Assembly (NCBI GenBank): GCA_016293535.1
Contig: JAEDEB010000019.1
Coordinates: 1-36,587, forward strand
Reading direction: 5' to 3'
From: Bacteroidales bacterium
GTDB taxonomy: Bacteria > Bacteroidota > Bacteroidia > Bacteroidales > UBA932
DNA length: 36,587 nt
Below the pieces are notes generated by a model. The model saw only the letters and a program-made list of their open reading frames with translations. It was not told where the DNA came from and made no database searches. The translations under genes were made by a program, and so were the position numbers. Each line of letters starts with the position of its first letter. The stretch's first letter is position 1. Shown piece after piece: positions 32,268 through 36,587 of the stretch.

Positions 32268-33062
32268 ATGAAAAGTTCAATTTACAAGACTATGGGTTCT
32301 CTTATTATTTCAGTTCTTGCAGCCCTCGCGTTGTTTTCCCTTTCGACTCCGGCTTCTGCCTCGACTGTCCCTTCTTACAGGGCTGTTTCTTCAGAAGTAT
32401 CCTGTCATATTTTCGATTCCAGAGACGTTACCCCTGTTTCAGAGCGAAGGGCTGTCAGCAGTTTCGATGAAATCAGCAATCTGACATCCTTTTGCGTAAC
32501 ATATATCAAATCCGACGCGCGCGAGGTCGTGGTCGAGGGTGATTCCGAACTCGTTTCCGATATCATGACCGAGGTCTCAGGCGGAAATCTGCGCATATTC
32601 ATCCGCAAGGGATCCAGATGCGACGGTTCTGCGCACGTTACCGTATATGCACCCGAAGTGGAACAGTTCAATGTCACCGGCTCGGGCGATATTGCGTGTG
32701 CGAGCCCCCTTACGGCCGATGACATCGAGATCAATGTACTTGGCAGCGGCAGTTTCGTATGCGAATCCATCTCCGTTGAGGATCTGGAAGCATCGTTAAA
32801 GGGTAGCGGGTCCATACGCATAGCCTCTCTTGGCTGCGTGGATGCGGAATTGTCCTCTTACGGCTCAGGCGTCATCGAAATCGACCTCATCCAGGTCGAT
32901 CAGGACCTCGAAATGAGTACATACGGCAGCGGGTCGATCCGTTGCTCCGGAAAGGCGCTCGACGTCGAGGCAAAAGTATACGGTTCCGGCAGTATCGGAG
33001 GCGACTTGAATTACGGGTCCATCAAGAGGGCAACCTATGGAAGCGGAAGAATACGTTTCTGA
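32268..33062 (+). CDS. DUF2807 (head GIN domain) exported protein
   Basis: The 264-residue protein has a signal peptide at about residues 9-31 (SLIISVLAALALFSLSTPASA). The DUF2807 domain covers about 60-264. It has the regularly spaced GSG turns typical of this beta-solenoid-like family: TGSGDIAC, LGSGSFVC, KGSGSIRI, YGSGVIEI, YGSGSIRC, YGSGSIGG and YGSGRIRF. It is a secreted or envelope protein whose function is not known; relatives are common in Bacteroidetes. The upstream ATG at 32235 lies before the promoter, so 32268 is used. Its end overlaps the start of the folate enzyme gene by 26 bases. Confidence 0.87.
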   Translation: MKSSIYKTMGSLIISVLAALALFSLSTPASASTVPSYRAVSSEVSCHIFDSRDVTPVSERRAVSSFDEISNLTSFCVTYIKSDAREVVVEGDSELVSDIMTEVSGGNLRIFIRKGSRCDGSAHVTVYAPEVEQFNVTGSGDIACASPLTADDIEINVLGSGSFVCESISVEDLEASLKGSGSIRIASLGCVDAELSSYGSGVIEIDLIQVDQDLEMSTYGSGSIRCSGKALDVEAKVYGSGSIGGDLNYGSIKRATYGSGRIRF

Positions 33063-33609
33063 ACAGAAGAAGCTGCTCCGCCGCGAAATGCGCGCGAAAG
33101 CAGCTTCTTTTGCTGAAGAGTCCTGTGACTCTATGGTACTGGCTCTGCCGGAATGGAAGGAGGCCGGGACAATTCTTATGTACTCAGCCATCCCGGGGGA
33201 GATATCGCTTCACCGTCTGATGGACCTGGCGCTTCAGGAAGGAAAGAAGGTTGTTCTGCCGCTGGCAGTCCCCTCCGACGGGGATGGTTCTGTCCTGATT
33301 CTGAAGGAATATGCACCCGGAAAACTCGTCCGCGGTTACAAGGGTATTCCCGAACCGTCAGCGGATGCACCCGAGGTAGCGCCGTCTCAGATAGATTTCG
33401 CTCTGATTCCCGGCCTGGCCTTCGACTCCGAATGTCGCCGTCTGGGACGCGGCAAAGGGTTTTATGACCGTACGCTTCCGCTGCTGTCCTGCCCCTGTGC
33501 GGGGATTTCCCATTCCTGGCAACTTGTCGAGACCGTTCCGCATGACGAGTGGGACATGGCACTGGACCTTATAGTGCTTCCGGACAGGGTAATTCGCTGT
33601 CAGCGCTGA
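33037..33609 (+). CDS. 5-formyltetrahydrofolate cyclo-ligase
   Basis: It converts 5-formyl-THF to 5,10-methenyl-THF using ATP, in cytosolic one-carbon metabolism. The 190 residues match the family. The N-terminal helix EQKKLLRREMRAKAASF is characteristic, and the ATP/phosphate motif RLGRGKGFYDRTLP near residues 143-156 is diagnostic. The GLAFD motif precedes it. The start ATG 33037 lies inside the end of the DUF2807 gene in another frame, so translation is probably coupled to that gene. It converges on the NigD-like gene with one base between stops. Confidence 0.93.
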   Translation: MEAEEYVSEQKKLLRREMRAKAASFAEESCDSMVLALPEWKEAGTILMYSAIPGEISLHRLMDLALQEGKKVVLPLAVPSDGDGSVLILKEYAPGKLVRGYKGIPEPSADAPEVAPSQIDFALIPGLAFDSECRRLGRGKGFYDRTLPLLSCPCAGISHSWQLVETVPHDEWDMALDLIVLPDRVIRCQR

Positions 33610-33610
33610 A

Positions 33611-34339
33611 TCAGTACCCCTTCGACTTCTTTATTTCAGGAGCAGGCTCGCTTCCCACTGCGGGAATCGGGAGCTCCACGCTCTGAATGCCGTTGAGCCT
33701 TGTCTTGATGTTTATCCTGACCTTCTCCTTACCGGCGTAGAGATCGGCGAATTCATTGGTAGGCAGCGAAATCCAAGTCCACCAGTCATTGCTCGAGGTG
33801 TCGCCATTGTCGTTGTGGCAGAGAGTCAGTTCGAGTACCTTGCTGTCATTTGCCTCGCTTTCGATGTATGCCAGGGTGAATTCGTGAAGTTCCGGTTTCG
33901 CTGCAGGGAATCCTACATAGAGGTTGAAGTACTTGGATGTAGCCTGCGGGTAGTTCGGCGAATACTGGATGCTCGTGGCGTTGTTGCCGATGGCAAGTGC
34001 ATCGCTGGCCTCTGCAACCAGTTCGCTGTTGCCGACGATGACGTCCTTGTCCATAAAGATGACCTTTATGTGTGCATCTTCCTTGTCCTTGTCTTCCTGG
34101 TTGATGAGGTCGAAGTAGATGACAACCCTCTGTCCGTTGACGAGTCCGCCTATGCTTTGCTCAGGGATCAGCGTGCGTCCGTCGTCGGTGGTGAACCTTA
34201 CGACGTTGTTCCCGTCCACCTCTGCGCTTACGAAACTGTAGTAGTCCGGATACTGGAAATCATTGTCAGTGTTCTTGTTGCAGGATACTGCGACGATTAT
34301 TGCTGCCGCAGCCGCGAAAAATGTCTTCAAATGTTTCAT
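33611..34339 (-). CDS. NigD-like lipoprotein
   Basis: The 242-residue predicted lipoprotein has a leader (FFAAAAAIIVAVSC) with lipidated Cys20. The N-terminal OB-like NigD domain is at about 30-110 (YYSFVSAEVDGNNVVRFTTD, then GLVNGQRVVIYFDL). A C-terminal beta-sandwich is at about 130-235 (KYFNLYVGF, ELHEFTLAYIE). NigD-like proteins are Bacteroidales envelope proteins of unclear biochemical role; the name comes from a bacteriocin-linked operon. I recall a NigD-like protein being implicated in vesiculation in B. thetaiotaomicron. Start 34339 is preferred to the frame-open ATG three codons upstream. It is divergent from the sigma factor gene and shares the paired intergenic element. Confidence 0.85.
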   Translation of the reverse strand: MKHLKTFFAAAAAIIVAVSCNKNTDNDFQYPDYYSFVSAEVDGNNVVRFTTDDGRTLIPEQSIGGLVNGQRVVIYFDLINQEDKDKEDAHIKVIFMDKDVIVGNSELVAEASDALAIGNNATSIQYSPNYPQATSKYFNLYVGFPAAKPELHEFTLAYIESEANDSKVLELTLCHNDNGDTSSNDWWTWISLPTNEFADLYAGKEKVRINIKTRLNGIQSVELPIPAVGSEPAPEIKKSKGY

Positions 34340-34366
34340 ATCTGTCAATTTTTTGATTATTCCGCC

Positions 34367-34458
34367 TATATAACTGCAAATTCCGTGTTATACTGCGTCC
34401 TCTGAATGAATTTTTTATAAATTTCCTGCGCAGTATTTAAGTATTGTTGCAGTTATAT
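34367..34458. promoter_or_regulatory. inverted pair of two-block elements between nigD-like and sigma genes
   Basis: The plus strand has ATATAACTGCAA (34368-34379), a 10-base spacer, and ATACTGCG (34390-34397). The minus strand has the same two blocks, with the same 10-base spacer, at 34458-34447 and 34436-34429. All 20 block positions match, but only about one of ten spacer positions does. The right copy ends within the sigma start codon (34457). If TATAAC is a -35 and TACTGC a -10, the spacing is 16 bases, the geometry of ECF promoters; each copy would then point across the region to the far gene. Alternatively these are operator half-sites. Confidence 0.7.
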
Positions 34459-35014
34459 GTGCATGACGGATGACAAGACGCTTTCGGAGTTGTGCTCCAA
34501 AGGCGACGGCAAGGCTCGGGAGGAGTTGTACAGAAGGTACAGCCCGAGATTGCTTTCGCTTTGCATGAGGTACATGCCGGATTATCCGAGTGCAGAGGAC
34601 GCGATGCACGATGCTTTTGTCCGTATACTTGAGTCGATAGGCAAATACCGTTGGAATGGGGAGGGGAGTCTGTACAGCTGGATGGCGCGTGTGACCATCA
34701 ACTGGTGTTTCGACTCCGTGAAGAAGCGTCGCAGAATAAGGACAAGTCTCATTGAGGATGCTGATGCCTTGGGGCTTCTTGCCGATGAGGGGGAAGATGA
34801 TGTAGGGAGGGTTCCGGCGGAACAGCTTGTCAGGATGGTTGAGGAACTTCCTGAAGGATACAGGACTGTGTTCAAGTTGTTCGTGATAGACGGCTTGTCC
34901 CATAAGGAAATAGGAAAATTGTTGAAAATCAAGGAGAAGAGTTCGGCGTCAAATCTTGCGAGAGCGCGGGCGATACTCGCTGCAAAAATTAAGGAATATG
35001 AGTCAGACAGATAA
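34457..35014 (+). CDS. ECF-type RNA polymerase sigma factor (Das-like)
   Basis: This 185-residue sigma-70 family protein lacks regions 1 and 3, as in ECF factors. Region 2 is at about residues 21-92 (SAEDAMHDAFVRIL; the DNA-melting/-10 part with YSWMARVTINWCFDSVKKRRR). Region 4 is at about 123-176 (LPEGYRTVFKLFVIDGLSHKEIGKLL with the -35-reading helix KSSASNLARARAIL). ATG 34457 is used; the second Met (34463) is possible. Its last 17 bases overlap the next gene, which encodes its likely membrane anti-sigma partner. I infer a Das-type factor of the ECF21 group from context and size. Confidence 0.92.
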   Translation: MCMTDDKTLSELCSKGDGKAREELYRRYSPRLLSLCMRYMPDYPSAEDAMHDAFVRILESIGKYRWNGEGSLYSWMARVTINWCFDSVKKRRRIRTSLIEDADALGLLADEGEDDVGRVPAEQLVRMVEELPEGYRTVFKLFVIDGLSHKEIGKLLKIKEKSSASNLARARAILAAKIKEYESDR

Positions 35015-36254
35015 ATGGCAGCAGGCTTTCAGGGATGCGTATGAGGGCATTCCGACCCCGACGGAGTCAACCGACGGCTGGGCAGCCGTGTCCGGAACCG
35101 TGGCCAGAAGGGCTGTCCGCCGCCGTGTCGCTCTCATTTCCGTCGCAGTGATTCCTGTGCTTTGCGTCGGCATTGCCGGACTGGGTTTCTTCTTCCGTCC
35201 TGCCGTCTCCGTCTCTGATCCTTCCTCCACTCTGGCTGTAGTTTCGTCATCCACCCAGCTTTCTCCGTCCGATCCATCGCCGCAGTCTTCCGTCGCTGAC
35301 GCTTCGTCGTCGACCACGGCCCAGACTTCGTCATCGTCGACCTCCTCCTCGCCGTCCGCGTCCCTGCCGCAATCTTCAGACGCTGACCAGTCATCGTCTG
35401 CCGCTTCATCGCTGACCGCGACCATGCCGTCGTCTTCCGTCGCTGACGCTTCATCGCCTGCCGCGTCCCTGCCGCAGTCTTCCGTCGCTGACGCGTCGTC
35501 GCCTGCCGCAGCCCGTCCGCAGTCCATGGACATGGACCAGGAAAAGCCGCAGATGAAGGATCTGAAGGAGAATTCCCAAAGACTTCTGGAAAGGTCCAAG
35601 TCGACGCCGTCTGCGTCAGGGGAAAAGCGCCAGCTGCTCGCTTCGGTCGATCTAAACTTCGACGGAATGCCCGGCGGCAGCGGCAAACTTGCGGATGCAC
35701 CTATGCCTATGGGCACGGCGAGCCCATTCACCAGCGATATCCGCCTGTTCCAGGCCAGCGCAAAGGACCTCTATTCGGATGCGACCTTCCGCCATCATCT
35801 CCCTATCGGGGCGGGCGTCAACGTTTCTTTTGCCCTTCCGCATTCGCTGTCGCTGACCAGCGGAGTCCATTACACGCTGTTATGGTCCCAGATGCAGGCT
35901 AGCGGTGTCTCCGGCTACAAGAACCAGTATGTTCATTACATAGGTGTACCGCTCCAGCTGGACTGGAACTTCTTCGAACGTGCGGGCTTTACTCTACGGA
36001 CCGGGTTGGGCGCGAGGATGGATATATGCGTGAAGGCCGTTCTTGACGGTCAGAAGATGGATGAGAAACCGCTTCAGTGGACGACTGTGGCTTCCGTAGC
36101 GGCGTCCTACAATATCACTCCCCTGATTACCATCTATCTCCAGCCTGAACTCGACTGGTTCATCACCGACACCTCCCTCAAGACCATTCGCGGCCGCAGC
36201 CCCGTCAATGCCACCTTTCGCGCCGGTCTGCAGTTCAATCTCTTCGCCCGCTAA
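34998..36254 (+). CDS. dual membrane-spanning anti-sigma factor-like protein (Dma-like)
   Basis: The 418-residue protein runs from ATG 34998 (MSQTDKWQQAFRDAYEG); the frame is open to 34956. A short N-terminal cytoplasmic part (1-43) ends in basic ARRAVRRR. One helix crosses the inner membrane (VALISVAVIPVLCVGIAGLG, 44-63). A Ser/Ala/Pro linker with imperfect 15-residue repeats (SSVADASSPAASLPQ) spans about 70-190. A barrel domain (about 214-418) with YTLLW, YIGVPLQLDWNFF and final FRAGLQFNLFAR follows. No cleavable signal is evident. The arrangement puts one chain through both membranes, as reported for Dma proteins of B. thetaiotaomicron. The overlap with the sigma gene supports an anti-sigma role. 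Confidence 0.83.
   Translation: MSQTDKWQQAFRDAYEGIPTPTESTDGWAAVSGTVARRAVRRRVALISVAVIPVLCVGIAGLGFFFRPAVSVSDPSSTLAVVSSSTQLSPSDPSPQSSVADASSSTTAQTSSSSTSSSPSASLPQSSDADQSSSAASSLTATMPSSSVADASSPAASLPQSSVADASSPAAARPQSMDMDQEKPQMKDLKENSQRLLERSKSTPSASGEKRQLLASVDLNFDGMPGGSGKLADAPMPMGTASPFTSDIRLFQASAKDLYSDATFRHHLPIGAGVNVSFALPHSLSLTSGVHYTLLWSQMQASGVSGYKNQYVHYIGVPLQLDWNFFERAGFTLRTGLGARMDICVKAVLDGQKMDEKPLQWTTVASVAASYNITPLITIYLQPELDWFITDTSLKTIRGRSPVNATFRAGLQFNLFAR
35286..35522 (+). repeat. imperfect 45-bp tandem repeats encoding the linker
   Basis: Two adjacent 45-bp units (35433-35477 and 35478-35522) encode SSVADASSPAASLPQ and SSVADASSPAAARPQ. A partial unit at 35286 begins with the same SSVADAS codons, and a diverged relative near 35372 encodes SSDADQSS. 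The repeats preserve the reading frame. Recombination or slippage would lengthen or shorten the periplasmic linker in 15-residue steps. Confidence 0.75.
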
Positions 36255-36263
36255 TTCCTACCC

Positions 36264-36320
36264 CGTCATGGCCGGCTCTCTCTCCGTCATGGCCGGCTCT
36301 CTCTCCGTCACGGCCGGCAA
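36264..36320 (+). repeat. 21-bp tandem repeat in the gap after the Dma-like gene
   Basis: CGTCATGGCCGGCTCTCTCTC occurs at 36264-36284 and again, identically, at 36285-36305. A third, partial copy (CGTCACGGCCGGCAA) starts at 36306. A separate 9-bp direct repeat ATCGGCCAT is at 36343-36351 and 36354-36362. The 280-base space from 36255 to 36534 holds these repeats, then AT-rich sequence with a possible promoter. No gene is supported in it. Confidence 0.8.
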
Positions 36321-36481
36321 CCGTGCGTCATGGTCGACACCGATCGGCCATCTATCGGCCATCCCGCGAAAATGTAACAAAATCCAGACTTTTCGAAGTG
36401 GAAAATCGGCAGCACAAGGGCCTGGGATGCCGTTTTTTTAAATTAAGCGTAGAAAAAATATTTCAACGCCGGAAGTCGTCT

Positions 36482-36488
36482 TACTTTG
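36482..36488 (+). promoter_or_regulatory. possible promoter of the right-edge gene
   Basis: TACTTTG is a -7-like box with one spacer base fewer than TAnnTTTG. It lies after the AT-rich stretch 36430-36465 and about 46 bases before ATG 36535. No TTTG -33 box is seen. Confidence 0.4.
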
Positions 36489-36495
36489 CAGGTAA

Positions 36496-36516
36496 TCTGA
36501 AATATGAGGTTTCAGA
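36496..36516 (+). other. 5'-terminal leader hairpin at the right edge
   Basis: TCTGAAA (36496-36502) and TTTCAGA (36510-36516) form a perfect 7-bp stem with a 7-base loop. It starts at the predicted first transcribed bases (near 36495). Its placement mirrors the hairpin at 19586-19604. Confidence 0.45.
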
Positions 36517-36534
36517 CTACTAACTATAAATTTT

Positions 36535-36587
36535 ATGCAAATGAAAAGACAAACAAAAGCGTCCGGAGTTCCGGAGAAAGACATGTG
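36535..36587 (+). CDS. possible start of a gene cut by the window edge
   Basis: An ATG at 36535, or the in-frame ATG at 36541, opens a frame that runs off the right edge (MKRQTKASGVPEKDM from the second Met). The sequence upstream is AT-rich, as at other starts here, and a promoter-like box and leader hairpin precede it. Too little is present to name a product. It may belong to the regulon of the sigma factor next door, but the bipartite element at 34367-34458 is not repeated here. Confidence 0.38.
   Translation, partial: MQMKRQTKASGVPEKDM

Noticed and set aside
35003..35731. Long minus-strand open frames opposite the anti-sigma gene (242 and 188 codons)
   Set aside because: They are the complement of Ser-rich TCN/CCG codons, which rarely yield stops. 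The encoded proteins are low-complexity, and the plus-strand gene is well supported.
36208..36441. 77-codon frame with PVMAGSLSVMAGSLSV after the Dma-like gene
   Set aside because: The repeat peptide is just the translation of the 21-bp DNA repeats. The frame begins inside the previous gene and has no promoter or start context.

Overview
The window looks like a chromosomal segment of a gut-type Bacteroidales bacterium of moderately high GC. Three observations support this. Recognisable promoters have the Bacteroidetes form (-7 box TAnnTTTG, sometimes with an upstream TTTG). Start codons mostly lack strong Shine-Dalgarno sequences. The gene families are typical of the order: a NigD-like lipoprotein, DUF4886, a DUF2807 GSG-repeat protein, a Bacteroidales BamA/TamA-like barrel, and an ECF sigma factor paired with a membrane anti-sigma protein. 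The genus cannot be fixed from the sequence. I saw no tRNA, rRNA, CRISPR array, insertion sequence, phage gene or assembly break. No gene-free stretch exceeds 300 bases; the longest is about 280 bases, after 36254.

Layout. 183-1181 is gap (GAPDH). 1287-5800 on the minus strand carries a conserved unknown protein and a probable envelope operon: a BASS-type symporter, an acyltransferase and an outer-membrane barrel. 6009-7319 has a glycerophosphodiester phosphodiesterase and a META lipoprotein. 7335-9541 on the minus strand has a YitT protein translationally coupled to a carboxylesterase. 9680-15124 is a tightly packed porin-potA-potB-potC-potD operon, apparently a complete polyamine import route from outer membrane to cytoplasm. 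15218-16603 is an unrecognised small barrel and lipoprotein pair. Next come htpG, a DUF4886 SGNH hydrolase on the minus strand, a 750-residue EF-hand membrane protein, a UDP-glucose dehydrogenase, guaB-guaA, and an SDR oxidoreductase on the minus strand. From 27290 to 33609 there is a small membrane protein, a ThrE-type exporter (minus), dtd, a CDF metal exporter, an FNT-family channel, ndk (minus), a flavodoxin-type reductase, a DUF2807 protein and 5-formyl-THF cyclo-ligase.

The most interesting part is 33611-36254. A NigD-like lipoprotein is divergent from an ECF sigma factor gene. That gene overlaps a gene for a protein with a cytoplasmic N-terminus, one inner-membrane helix, a long Ser/Ala/Pro repeat linker and a C-terminal outer-membrane barrel. 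This is the architecture reported as dual membrane-spanning anti-sigma factors (Dma, with sigma factor Das) that control vesiculation in Bacteroides thetaiotaomicron. The shared intergenic region holds two copies, facing each other, of a two-block element (12 bp, 10-bp spacer, 8 bp). The blocks are identical and the spacers are not. I infer that this is the control site for both divergent transcripts, making the locus a candidate self-contained NigD/Das/Dma module.
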